This document shows, one piece after another, positions 36,490 through 48,373 of a stretch of 64,000 nt of DNA (positions are counted from its first letter, which is position 1; each line of letters starts with the position of its first letter). The stretch spans positions 978,501 to 1,042,500 of the forward strand of contig JAYKKM010000078.1 of the NCBI GenBank assembly GCA_035772405.1. The letters are read 5' to 3'. This stretch comes from Chrysogorgia sp. JL179-B06. Its lineage: Eukaryota; Cnidaria; Anthozoa; Scleralcyonacea; Chrysogorgiidae. The notes beneath the pieces are model-generated. The model saw only the letters and a program-made list of their open reading frames with translations. It searched no databases and was not told the origin of the DNA. Both the position numbers and the translations under genes were made by a program.

Positions 36490-36769
36490 TATTTTAGTTT
36501 GCTTGGAACTTTTTTATTATTAGCTCATGCACTTTCATTCCTTTTCAAGTTTTTATTTCTTACCGCTTTACTATCGCCTAATCCCCTTGAATATTGGACC
36601 TGTAATTTCTCAGTCTGTTTGCTGATCGACTGTAAAAATAGCAAATGATTTAACTTTTCGCATCTCATTAATTATTAGTTTGTTTGTCTCCTGTGCATTT
36701 GATTGGCTACTTTCTACTTGTGACACCCTTTTGGCATATATATAAGCCCTACTTATTTTATTTCATCTC

Positions 36770-36824
36770 GTCTTAATCTGATGATGGGTTCCGCTCGAAA
36801 CGTCAGTATTTCGTCACTAAAAAT
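36770..36824 (+). ncRNA. Candidate hammerhead ribozyme relic in the Penelope tail
   Basis: CTGATGA (36778-36784) and GAAAC (36797-36801) are the conserved hammerhead core boxes. ACG after GAA can pair with CGT at 36812-36814, leaving a GTC cleavage triplet at 36813-36815. A short stem I can form with one mismatch. Stem II is poor: only G-C, G-T and G-C pairs, with an extra T. Hammerhead motifs are documented in Penelope-like elements. This copy may be degenerate or a chance match. Confidence 0.35.
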
Positions 36825-37847
36825 CTTGCAGTTTACCATCTTTTCACTTTGCTATATATACATATATATGTACTTGTACATTAAACTCATATAAGCCCCA
36901 TTTATGTCATGTTAATATGAAAATAGAAAATGTGTAAAATTAACATAATTATATTTGAAATAACTGTATTTTCAGACAAATAAATTCAGTGTCTTTTTTT
37001 ATTCTAAGGTTCCTGCTCTGTTCCAATGGCTGTTGGAAATCCATCAGGTGGAAAGTCAACATCACTCTAAGTGATTAACAAGCTTTTCGGACATCCGGTG
37101 AATCACTTTCCACAGAGCTAATGAAGACAACGGTGCCAGTTTGTTGGGACGACCCAACTCATCCGACAACTCTGAAAAAAGTTTTAGTGTCCACCTTTCA
37201 AAGGGGTGGTAGACAAACTAAACTAGGTGGATCAGAATTGCCGGAAACATCATTCCTGCTCACGGTGAACTTTTCACTGGATGAGGTACTTGTGGAATAT
37301 ATTACTTGATTAAGCAAATGATACACTGATAGGTTATGTAATTGAATATATAAATAACTGGTCAATCATAATCTAAAACCATACTGTATTGACAGCTTGA
37401 ATAACTAACAGAAATATTCAATCAATCTATTATCTTCATATTACAGATCATTTGAGAGAACTGCACCTATATGGTTCGAGAAGATGGTGGAAGGAGCGTC
37501 CGACTTATTGGATCAGAAACAGGTCGTGTTTCAGTTGGCAAACACATCATGCATACCTGATCTAATTCGCATGGTAAATGGGTTTAATTTCAACGATCTG
37601 AATGAACATGTTGAATTTTTCAATCGACATATGGAAGGACTACCAAATAGATTGTCCAGTATTTATTCTGTTTATCGCTTCTTTGCCAGAAAGGTATCGT
37701 AAAATTTGGATAATTTACTAAAGAACAAAAAATTACTTTACACTAAACAGAAAATGTCGGTACCCTTTTTTCTCCTGTAATTTTTTAGGCGAAGGGAGGT
37801 GGACTATTTAAGAAATAGAAAACATTTTCTGTGTTTACATACAGTTA

Positions 37848-38010
37848 TAGAAACACGAGTGGAAGTTTGGGAGAACGAGAAATTAGTGGTAACACGAGCA
37901 CACAGGCCGAGTGTTTCCACGTTATTTCGGAGTTCTCCCAAACTTTTACGAGTGTTTCTGTAACGTATGTAAACACGGGAAGATGTTTTCTATTTCTTTT
38001 ATAAAATAAA
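37848..38010. repeat. Hairpin MITE, copy B
   Basis: TAGAAACACGAGTGGAAGTT on the left pairs with AACTTTTACGAGTGTTTCT on the right. Related to 34160-34372. It lies in the third intron of the ATPase gene. Confidence 0.65.
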
Positions 38011-39299
38011 ACTGAGGAAATAAGTAATAAGACTCTTTTATTAACCTTTTATTCTCCTTACTCACGCTAGACAGCGTCGTTGGTGCTCAAATGAACAAAC
38101 GCTCTTAACTGTGAAGAGAAGCACCCAATCTTCTTGTTTTTCTTCTTCGCACAAAAGAAATTCAGTTTCGTGCAAAAACATGCGCACATTCTTGGACGAA
38201 ATACAAGTGATTTTAGTATTTTTGTTTGTACTCCTGCTCTTTTTGAATACATAACTTTTGGGGCACAGTGCCCCTTACTGATTTTACTGATTTTGAATTT
38301 GAATATCATAAGCAAAATTTCTTTATTACTTTTTTATTCTTAGATCATTGATTAAGTAGATGATGCTGTTGATGCACAATATATTTGGATGAATATCTGG
38401 AAACCAAATTCATCCCATATGTAAAAGACGTCTATACAGGGTCAGACAACATTAATTCGCTGATGACGGCCATCATCAATACTATTCAGTTAAAGAAGAC
38501 GAGTATGGTTGAGGTGTGTTCAAAATTCAAATGGTACAGTATAACCCTTTGACAATACATAATAGGATATAAATAAAACAGAATTTTCTCAAAATCTATT
38601 TCAGGTTTCTGGTTGGTTAAAATGCAAAGCAGATTGCAGACAATCGATTTATGGAGATACAATCCATATGAACATGGCAAAAGCCCGGAAATATCTACAC
38701 AGAGGGGGAGTTACAATAAATATGAGAGCAATAAAAGCAGCTATTTCTGTAATTCCTGATTCTAATTTGAAATTCAGATCCTGTTTTGTGGGTGTAAACC
38801 AGGATCCGTGTGTAAAGATTCCCAGACGTGCATTAGAAGTTAATGTTCTGAATTCTTTAGATGAAGGTTAATTGTATCAATTTATACTTATTAAATATTC
38901 ACCGCATACGTTTTCAAAATGTTATTTCATAAAGAGTTTTCCGCCACTTAGAAAAAATCGTATTTAAACACACGTAAAGAATATACTACTGCTTTTATTT
39001 TAGTCTTTGCTATCAGTATTGAACCGCATGAACCAGAACATGAAGAAGCAACAGCCACAATTACTGAACCAGGGGAAGTGGAACAACTGCAGCGGAACTT
39101 CATGCCACACAAACGTTAGTGCAGGAGATGGAAACGAAGCAAGAAAGGTCAAGAGATGAAGGCCTTGGAGGAACGTTGCTCTGCAGAAGTGTCAACTAAA
39201 GATAACATTATCAGAAATTTGAAACGGCAATTGGACGAAGCGTGTCAAAAACCAAAAGTGTCAGAAAGAGCAACACAGACAGATAGGTTACCTGGTACA

Positions 39300-39987
39300 A
39301 TCATTTGACATATGAAATACAACGACTTCTCCTATTAGATTCAAGAACATGTGTGGAATTGGGAAAACAATATGCATGTATTTCTTCCTTGAAATTGCTG
39401 GTGAGGCCCAACACTTTGAATTTAGCATGGCGAAATTACAGGCACACTAGTACATGTAGTAAATGGAAGAAAATTACACAATTTGACTAGACTTTTATTG
39501 ATTCTCAAAAACTATCCTTTTCAGGCATATAATTACTTTTTTTCAAATTGAAGGACTTTTCAGAATTTTCAAGGACCGTGAAAACGATGTACATGTATTT
39601 ACAGTTAGTATTTACAGTTAATTGGAGAAATAATGTGTTTTGTGGCCAGTAAATGTAAAGGAAGGGTATTGACCTGTTCCCGCATAACCCATTGGTGGTT
39701 CTCCTTAGTATGTCTTAATTTCATTATTTTTTTATTTTAAATCTTTTTGTGTTGGTTCTAAAGCATCATCTCCACCAACTACAACTAAAAGCCACTTGGA
39801 AGATGGACTTAGTGAGACCTTTCGTCCAACCAAAGAAAAAAGACAATGTAAACAGCGTCAGGCTAATGCATGATTTTTAATGTTACAATTGGTAATTAAT
39901 TTATTATTAACAATTAATTGATAATTCTGAGAAAAAAGTATTGTAAAGACGGATTTCCAGTCCTCGCACAAGGTACTTGCATGGTTT
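39300..39987. other. No gene recognised
   Basis: Region after the last recognisable ATPase exon. Only short domain-free ORFs. Confidence 0.35.
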
Positions 39988-40181
39988 CCACCTCTCTCCT
40001 CTGCAGAGGCTTATTTTTATTAGAGGAAGGCGTGCGGGCAAAATGGGGATGCGCGCGGGGAGTGGATCGAGGAAAATCGTAGGCGCTCGGTGGACGATGG
40101 GAAGATGGATTGCGCGCCTCTGATTTTCCTCCCGGTACGCCTTTTCTAATAAAATATAAGCCTCTGCGGAGGAGAGAGTGG
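39988..40181. repeat. Hairpin MITE with ~50-bp imperfect inverted ends
   Basis: CCACCTCTCTCCTCTGCAGA and GGCTTATTTT on the left pair with AAATATAAGCCTCTGCGGAG and GAGAGAGTGG on the right. The central part is unusually GC-rich (GCGCGCGGGG) for this window. Confidence 0.75.
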
Positions 40182-41430
40182 TTAATGGGTTTAAACTGTA
40201 TTTCTACCACACACAGCTTGTTGCAATAACTCGTGGGGTTTCAAGACTGATGAAGCAATAGCAGAGTTTTAGCAGAGTTTAACAAACTTTGAGGTGTTTG
40301 GATATCCTGATGAATCACTCTTCTGAGTGTTTCAGATATAGCACCTCAAACAAATCGGTATTTACGAGAAAATCGAGGTGAAAGTTCGATTGATATCCAT
40401 TGTGCAGTTTTCGCTATGAATTACTAATGATTTGAAATGTTGACATAATTTGTTTTGATTGGTTATATTTAGTGCGAGTACTTGCCTCGAGTAAAAAATA
40501 GTTTTAAAAATAATTTCCAACTATCTGCCATGAGGGCTAAAACACTTGCAGCGAGCTTGCGAGTGCTCACAGAGAACTGGAAATCCGCCTGATTACATCT
40601 TGTTCTTCAAAAATTTAATAATTTTTAATTTTGCATTGTTGCTAGTATTTACTTCAACTTTAAACAAGAAATATGCTATTAATACAGTAACTACACTAAT
40701 CTAATTTTAAAGGTGCTGTCAAGTCCGTCGTTTCTGTTTACATTGTTTGTTTACATTGCATTATATAAACATTGAACATGAAGTATTGTGGATTTGTTTT
40801 CCACGCTTGAGCTTTTCAGCCGAAAAAGCGTGTTATAAGAATCTGTTCTTTTCCTAAATGTGGATAATATATCAAACTACCACTCACGCCTTCGCCACCT
40901 TATGGAGTCCCCAAGTTTGAAATATCACACATGCACAGAACGGGCTGGACGGCACATTTAATTATATGATTTTGTATATGTTAAGAAATTTTTCCATATT
41001 GAAAATATCAAATTAAATTCAGAGTAGTACCTGTTTGTAATACCTTTCTGTTACCATTATGAAAGAAAATATTCATTTTAGTGTTTTTCAATAAATTAGT
41101 GTTTGCACAAGATCTTATGTGAGGGACTGGTCAAAATTACCAGGGGGAGGGAGGGTGGAGAAAGTGGGAGGGTCACATAAATTTAAGCTCACACTCTGAT
41201 AGTTTCACTTTACTCAAAATTCCAAACAGATCACAGTGATTATTGTAAAATAGTGTAATAAAATAGTAACATGAATTTATTCATAAAATACATAAAGCAA
41301 CACATGTTTTATATATCCTAAAGTCAAAAATCATTTTACATACATTTTAAAAATTCACGAGAAAAATTAACCAGTAATTATTTTTGACAGACATTCTTCA
41401 GCAGGTCTGTTTATTTTTTCTTCTATTTTG
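40182..41430. other. No gene recognised; small palindromes
   Basis: A short palindrome GATATCCTGATGAATCACTC / GAGTGTTTCAGATAT lies at about 40300-40338. Otherwise unassigned AT-rich DNA. Confidence 0.35.
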
Positions 41431-41439
41431 TGCAGGGGG

Positions 41440-42350
41440 TGTCATGATATAATAAAAATGTTTTAAGATTAGATTTTTAAAAGGCAATCGAGGTCACCAT
41501 CCTCAACTCATTCGGTAAGCTGTTCCAGCACAACTAAAAGCTCTATCACCATAGGTTTTGGTCTTCGATCTAGGCTGATATAATAGGTTCTTAGAGGATG
41601 ATCTTAAGCATCGTGTATTGTTAAGCGGTTGAAGAAGTTCTATCAGATACTCCGGAACTAGATCATTTAAAACCTTAAAACTAGCAAGCCAAGTTTAAAC
41701 TTGATACGACTTTGTACCAGTAACCAATGGAGTGATTGTAAAATCGGAGTAATGTGGTCCCAGCCCTTGGACCTTGTGACAATTCTCGCTGCAGTATTTT
41801 GCACTTGCTGCAGCTTCTTAATCTCAACCTGTGGTAAGCCATAAAGTAGGATGTTACAATGGTCAAGGTGAGATGTAATAAATGCATGTACCAGTTGCTC
41901 GGTGGTTGAGTCGTCGAGGTATTTCCGGAGCTTGCCAATGTTCCTTATAGCAATGTAGGCTGATTTACAAATCGCATTTACGTGACTCTTCATGGAAAGG
42001 TTGCTACAAAAATAACACCAAGGTCGCGTACTTCATTCTTGACACAGTGGGAGTAGATGGAGTTGGCCTAGTGTAGGTAGAAAACATGTGAACAATCTCA
42101 GTTTTACCATCGTTCAAAAACAATTTATTTTGGAGACACCAAGATTTAATATCATGGATACAACTCTCCAAACGCAGAACAGCAATAGACGTGTCCGATT
42201 CCTTCAGCATGATATATAGTTGAGTATCATCAGCATAAATCATGGCATCCAGTCCATGGGCAGCAATGATATCTTCAAGTGGCGTGACATAAAGTGAGAA
42301 TAGCAAAGATCCCAGCACCGAGCCTTGTGGAACACCTTGTAACAGCGGGG
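41440..42350 (-). pseudogene. L2/CR1-type LINE, 5'-truncated
   Basis: Reading on the minus strand from 42350: GVPQGSVLGSLLFSLYV, MIYADDTQLYIML (catalytic YADD), LNDGKTEIVHMFST, a frame break near 42010, then MKSHVNAICKSAYIAIRNIG, LDHCNILLYGLPQ and LQQVQNTAARIV. The C-terminal part after 41690 is again shifted. The 5' cut inside the RT is typical of incomplete target-primed reverse transcription. Confidence 0.75.
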
Positions 42351-42359
42351 TTGAGGCCG

Positions 42360-43230
42360 ACGTTTATCATTCACTTTCATCATCATTCTGAGAATAAGGA
42401 TAACAAAGTATACAATTAATGTACTGTAATACTGTATGTAGAACACATTACACATACTGTCACATAGCACACAAATATCAATAAAACAGTTTTCATTTTT
42501 CTTATTTACCATTGTTTTGTATTACAGTATCAAGATAATATTTGTTTTCCTTAATTGTATAGCTTGGCTCAGACAAACATGTAAGAATATTATTATTATT
42601 ATTTATTTTTTTAATTTCGCCCCTATAATTTATTCATTTATGTACATTGATTGATATAATTGTTAGGGCTAGGGGCCTACTAGAAACCATAACTGGCTTT
42701 TTATTAAGACCCTTTTTATTAAGATAGTTAATCAATAGTATCCTACTGTATGCAGCTCATGATCACATTTGAGAGCATGTCATTCTCATATTGGAAATTG
42801 GTAAAAATGTTCGTCAATCTTTCAATACAGCAAATGTTTTCATTAAATAAACTAATTTAAATTCATTTGAGCTCTTGCTACTGTTACAGCACTAGAATTT
42901 ATATATAAAATTCCTGGAAATTCAATCCATAGCTTTGGGGAACATTATCTGCTCATGCAAAACCAACTTATAAAAAACTATTAGTAAAAAATCTGCTGGT
43001 TCAACAATCAAATGAAATACTATAATCACCCATGACTACACAGGTAAAATATTTCTTTTCAATTTTGCAACACTGACTAGTCAGCATGCAATCCTAAGCA
43101 TGAAAGGGTCGATTCCCCCTTCTTGATGCAGGATTACACAGGTCCACCCATCTAAAAAACTAATTCCGATGAAATTTGCAATGAATGCTAAACTCTAATA
43201 GGATCAGTTTGGGATAGCTAATATCATAAT
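42360..43230. other. No gene recognised
   Basis: AT-rich spacer with a small ATT/TTA run near 42590. Confidence 0.35.
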
Positions 43231-43234
43231 TAGT

Positions 43235-43705
43235 TCAATAGAAAAATGTTTGTACAGTAATTATTCTATTTATGTCCTGCAGTATAATGATCCTTGCTGA
43301 GTTTTGGTAGAACAGGGGTCTTGTTTTGTTTATAACACCTCTCTGTATAGGCATTGCGCCTTTTGATAGACCAATGTAAATAAAAGAAATCTTCTTCATT
43401 CGACTTGCCCACACAAATGTCTGCTCGGCAGCCATTGAGTTGAACTCTTTTGGTACTTTTCCATCAGGGTTATAGTCCTCCTTGCACCTTGGATCTTTGT
43501 GATTTCTCAAGTGCAATCGGTCAATCACTTTACCTATATCCTTCCATGCAGTATTTAGTGGTGCTGGGAGTGGCAAATCTTGCTTACAAATTTTCATATT
43601 GTCAACATGGCACATTGTCATAAGACAAGGTTGTTGACTTAATTGCCATGGTAACCTTCTCATTCGAACCATTGGCCAGGGGGCTTGAATTTCAACAGGA
43701 GCCAT
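43235..43705 (-). pseudogene. Transposase-like C-terminal fragment
   Basis: The ORF contains IDRLHLRNHKDPRCKEDYNP followed by AAEQTFVWASRMKKI, a His/Cys pattern and Glu-Gln motif that recur at the C-termini of large transposase-like proteins in invertebrate genomes. No upstream catalytic part was found. Assignment rests on pattern memory, so the family is uncertain; it may be a relative of the CxC/KDZ group. Confidence 0.4.
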
Positions 43706-43971
43706 GACATGAAAATAACAAAAGCCTGAGTCGGAGATTCAGACCTGAAAATAATTAAATAAATGGGGGAAAAAATGTTTAATTCACTAAAATGTAAAAT
43801 AGTTAAGTCATACTTAGTGACTTATAATATGTCATCCTAACTTTTTGCCTGTTTTGGTCAGAGTGTGAATAATCCATTCACAAATTATTCATATGTTAAT
43901 GACTGACCTGTATAGAGGCTGGAAGTACTCAATAATCCCACCTGCAGTCACAATCCACATACAGTACTGCC

Positions 43972-44366
43972 AAGGAACTAAAGATTACTAAGGAACTAAA
44001 GATTACTAAGGAACTAAAGATTACTAAGGAACTATAGATTACTAAGGAAACTATAGATTACTAAGGAACTATGGATTACTAAGGAACTATGGATTACTAA
44101 GGAACTATGGATTACTAAGGAACTATGGATTACTAAGGAACTATGGATTACTAAGGAACTATGGATTACTAAGGAACTATGGATTACTAAGGAACTATGG
44201 ATTACTAAGGAACTATGGATTACTAAGGAACTATGGATTACTAAGGAACTATGGATTACTAAGGAACTATGGATTACTAAGGAACTATAGATTACTAAGG
44301 AACTATAGATTACTAAGGAACCAAAGATTACTAAGGAACTAAAGATTACTAAGGAACTAAAGATTA
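43972..44366. repeat. 18-bp minisatellite, ~21 copies
   Basis: Units are AAGGAACTATGGATTACT, with AAAGATT variants clustering at both ends of the array and the ATGGATT type filling the middle. Confidence 0.9.
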
Positions 44367-44599
44367 ATAATTTATAATATATATTTCATGATAGCATAAC
44401 ATGAAGGGTTAACCATGTTATCCAGTTAATGACTGCTGACCACCAAGATTTCATGCTCATCCTCGATTACCAACGGCAACATGGCGCACAAAGTGGATCA
44501 ATTCAAAGGGAAAGAGATTGATTTTGTTTTCAAATGTTTGGGTGCCAATTCTTTGGGAAAATTGACTGGTATTTTTACTGGTATTTAAATAAAAGTTGT

Positions 44600-44662
44600 A
44601 CATTGAACTCGCTGAACCAAAAAACCTCGCTGAACCAAAAAACCTCGCTGAACCAAAAAACC
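44600..44662. repeat. Short tandem repeat, 3 copies of 18 bp
   Basis: CTCGCTGAACCAAAAAAC repeated three times. The last copy diverges. Confidence 0.75.
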
Positions 44663-44669
44663 TTCCGGT

Positions 44670-46869
44670 CAATCGAACAAATGTGTTGTCAAGTAATTAA
44701 TAATTGCTATTTCAGTGACTTCCACAATTTTAATACTATGTTTTCAATAATACCGTATATAGACATTTTAATGGTGATTTATTGATGTTTGCAAGGCTTT
44801 CAGCATGTGCAATAAACCTGACCAAGCTATTAAATGCAGTAAAATAATAATCCCTTATGAAAATATTCAACAGAATATTCCATAGAAAAATTCTGCAGAA
44901 TATTCTATTGGAAATTGGGATCGGAATATGGAATATTATGCATGGTGAAAACTATGCATGGTGAAAACAATACCCCAACAGATTACAGATGAACAGATTA
45001 CCTTTTAAAAAGAAAACTTGTTTCGTTGCAGAGATTGTGCATCGATGATGACTCCTCTGCATCTGTTACCCTTCTTGAGAAATTGAATGGCCATGCTAAA
45101 TTTTCACTGGTGAATACTTCTGGAGATGCTACAGGATTTAGTAGAGCAACACATGTTGAATCAACAGCATCTCAGGCACTTGCCATTCAAAATCTTTTGG
45201 TGGTAAATGTGGTGCACAGATGAGGAATTTCCTATGAAAGGTTTGTCTACAGCCATCGGCACTCTTCAAGTGTTAATTATACAAGGGCAAAACGACGTTT
45301 TGTATAAAACTGAACAAAACTGATGAAAAGTACATTGGAACTGTTTTAAATTTAATATGTGTTGAACCCAGTTGTCAATGTAGTGCAAATATCATGCAAT
45401 ACTATAATTGCATGCAATATTCTGTTGTGCTTTTGAGACGAACAATAGCTTCCACACAATTTTTGTTAAATGATTCAGAATTTGGTATTGGTAGTAATTT
45501 TCTCCATGAGGTTGTAGATAGGGTCATGTTGTTGTGGCTATACATCCTAGCCAAATTTGGCGAAAATTGAATCCAACCATTCAAAATCTCCATTCCCATT
45601 TTCTTAGTCAACTTTGTGAGTACTTTGGTTATTTCTGTTAATCACAAATTAAATACAGTATATATATATTTTTAAATCTCACACTTTGTCTGATTTTAGT
45701 TAGGTCTTGGCTTAAGAAAATTAGATGCAATATTGAGTATGCCTCTATTCCCATCCTATGAAATTTGTATTTACACACCCTTTTTTAATATGCCATAAGT
45801 CAAATCGATGCTTGATTTCAGGGTGCTGTTCACACATAAATGCAGCTATACTTGTGTGCCTATCTGATACAAGGCAAGGGTCGAAACAGATCAAAGCTTT
45901 GGTCCAACAGGAAGTGCAAAACTATTTTCAGCTTGATTTTTCTGAAAAATATAATTTTATCACATTTAAGCATTAAGATACATTGTTGATACAATTAAAT
46001 TTGTAAACTATATATATATATATAATATATAAATGTGAATATGTTTAAGTCTATGTTATAATGACCTTACATGTACCTGAACAAGTTCGAAGTGTATGAT
46101 AGAGGGCTGAGTACAACAGTAAATGGTGTAAGTGCCATATTTTGCATTATGGCCCATGCTATCATGGCGTCCTCCTGCAATGTCAATTGGTCTTTCAGTT
46201 GCTTTTAGGCTGGCTAACAGTTTTGTCTGGTAATTTTTCCAATATATGTGGATTGTAGGAAATAACTTTATCTAAAATGAACTAAAACAACAACTCTAAA
46301 TATAGTAGCTAGGGCATGCAGGGATGGCTTGGATAGAGGCAATGTCAATTCCCATACCTACCTACCTTGTTGACTATTTAACAGTCGTTATATATCACAA
46401 TTAGATGCAGTCACTCAGTATATATATATTTATAATATAGCCTTCCACCGTATATGAGCTATTCTGCAATCTGATTGGTTCTTATACTAGCAAGCTATCA
46501 TCTCATATATCACTAGTAATGAAAAAAAAAAATGGCTGCGTGTTATTCTCAACCTACTGCAGATGAAACTGGCTGTTTCTTTAACGCACAGGAGCGAAAA
46601 ACCTGAACTGAGAGGAATAAGGCTAATGTTCAACAGAAAGTACATTAACCAAATGCAAAATTTACGAAGTTGATGTAAAATCCACTTTAAAAATCGTCTT
46701 TAGGCTTTGAAAAAACCGACTGAATTGTCAACTGTTGATGTTTTGTCAGACAAAATAAATAGCATAAAAGTTAGCTAGCAACATATATTTTATATTACAA
46801 ATATTATGATTATTATTCAGTAAAGATAATTTTTATAGTGATAAAGCATTATGAATTGTTATTTTTAGG
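44670..46869. other. Mostly non-coding; one possible exon
   Basis: An acceptor-like TTGCAG at 45025-45030 precedes an open frame to 45223 (SSASVTLLEKLNGHAKFSL, then ASQALAIQNLLVVNVVHR) that reads like coding sequence of unknown family. A TA-rich microsatellite lies at 46010-46026. The rest shows nothing recognisable. Confidence 0.35.
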
Positions 46870-47033
46870 CAGGCCCGCCGAGAGGGGAGGGTAGCCCGGG
46901 GCAACTGCCCCAGGGCCCGACCATAATCTAGGGGCCCGCAAATACGGCGCCAAGCAAATCCGCCGCCATCTGAGGCATTTAGGGCCTGAGAGACTACATG
47001 CCCCCCGGCCAGTCCTGCCTCTCGGCAGCCCTG
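46870..47033. repeat. GC-rich hairpin MITE
   Basis: The ends CAGGCCCGCCGAGAGG and CCTCTCGGCAGCCCTG are imperfect inverted repeats, and the interior GGGGCAACTGCCCC is itself palindromic. It stands out from its AT-rich surroundings. Confidence 0.75.
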
Positions 47034-48373
47034 TTTTTAGATGATAAACATCGAAAAACAACCTGAAGAGTGATTTCGCAATGTTTTTTTAGCTTTTTGT
47101 CCTCTTAAAAGCACAAATATTCACAACCGTGATAGAATAACTAAAAACTGACCCACCTTTTGGCTTTTCAAAGGAACTTTTTCCTTTATTAAACCATCTC
47201 TCCGACAAAATTTTGAAGCTGTTATCAACTCAGCCTAAAACCTTTCTTACGTGACAACATTACGCATGACGGAAGTATATGTAGCGGAAGTTCATTGCTT
47301 TCAATAATTTATTTACTGCCGATTATTATCTTGAATGATTTGCTATATTATAAAACAATTATACCATTCGCTCTCGCCGCATATGAACTAATAGCCAACT
47401 CATATGAACTAATAGCCTTGTTGGCTATGAGCTCATATACGACTCGAGCTCATGGTATAATTGTTAAATATACTTGTAAGATAACTAAGGCATAATTAAT
47501 TACCCTTTGATGTTTGAAAAATGTGGCTAGGGATATTGTTGCAAGACCCATGTGCTTAAATATTTGGAGCACTTTTGTAATTGATCCACTTGCAACTAGT
47601 GTTGCAAAGCTCAAAAGGAAATTTCCTGCTTACGCCATATATTCTCCTTTCTACATTTTGGATCAATACAAGAGCTTTTGATTGTTATCATTGTGCCAGA
47701 CTGTTACAATAATGGCAAAATCTGAAAAGCATGAGATGTTTCAAAAACACAATATATTTAGGCTCCTGGAATCTATATTGTGAAGATAAATAATAAAAAT
47801 AAAATAATTAGCTAATGAAAAGTGAAACAAATGAAAATTAAGGAATGATATATTTTTGATTTCCATACACTTAGGTAATATTAAAAATAGATGTTGTGGT
47901 TTAGTGGTTACCACACATGTCTATGAGCTGGGACCACTCAGGGTCTTAAAAATAATTGAGGAGAAAGCGCTGCCTTTGCAATAATATCAGCAAATGGTAA
48001 GACTTTCAGTTCTTCTTGGATGACCACCTTCAATCGTAGGCCCTCGGCTCGGAACCCCTATCAATTGGGCTTCTAGCCTGTTGGGTATTCCGTTTGTTGT
48101 TTTTTTTTGTTTTTTGGGGGTTGTTTTTTTAGTTTTTTTTTTATCAAGATTCAGTCTAGTCTGGAGGTCCTGTCTTTCATATCGTCTAACCTTAGTTTTG
48201 GTTGTCTCTAATTCCTGATCACGAATCCTGTTATTGTTAATTTTATAATCCGTTGGTTTGTTTCCCATTGCGTCTTAGTTTGAATTCTGGCCTCGTAACC
48301 TGAGAAGGCGTTTCTTGACATTTTCTCCGTTTCTTCACCGTGTGCGGGATTTCCACTGGTTATAATACCCATC
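47034..48373. other. Spacer and presumed 5' region of the CR1-type LINE
   Basis: Around 47370-47460 there are near-repeats of CATATGAACTAATAGCC and an inverted AGCTCATAT. From about 48000 the sequence is likely the LINE leader. The minus-strand ORF at 47987-48268 is low-complexity (T-rich strand) and not supported. Confidence 0.35.

Larger units (their letters stand above)
35050..36850 (+). mobile_element. Penelope-like element (RT and GIY-YIG)
   Basis: Degenerate RT coding from about 35190 to 35700 (GVAMGTKMGPSYANLF near 35370, RFIDDC near 35485) is followed by a linker and a GIY-YIG endonuclease at 36082-36489. That architecture defines endonuclease-bearing Penelope-like elements. The 3' tail contains a TATATATAA stretch near 36735 and CTGATGA...GAAAC near 36778-36801. 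It sits in the first intron of the ATPase gene, in the same orientation. Confidence 0.75.
34749..39299 (+). pseudogene. Split P-loop ATPase gene, decayed
   Basis: Consistent GT-AG exons: 34749-35015, 37009-37285, 37447-37693, 38344-38513, 38605-38866 and 39004 to ~39294. Exon 2 carries a Walker A (GNPSGGKST) and, about 100 bases on, a Walker B-like VCWDDP followed by TLKKVLVSTF and PETSFLLTVNF. Exon 3 begins at an acceptor with SFERTAPIWFEKM. Exon 6 ends in a charged coiled-coil-like tail. The first intron holds a Penelope-like element. In-frame stops occur in exons 2, 4 and 6. An ATP-driven function is inferred from the Walker motifs; the family could be host or transposon-derived. Confidence 0.55.

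Noticed and set aside
40298..40338. Second hammerhead candidate (CTGATGA near 40311)
   Set aside because: The following hairpin leads to TTTCA rather than GAAA; the palindrome alone does not form a hammerhead core.
43972..44366. CRISPR-like array
   Set aside because: 18-bp units are directly adjacent with no spacers.
47987..48268. 93-codon Lys-rich minus-strand ORF
   Set aside because: Low-complexity translation of T-runs in the LINE leader; no domain.
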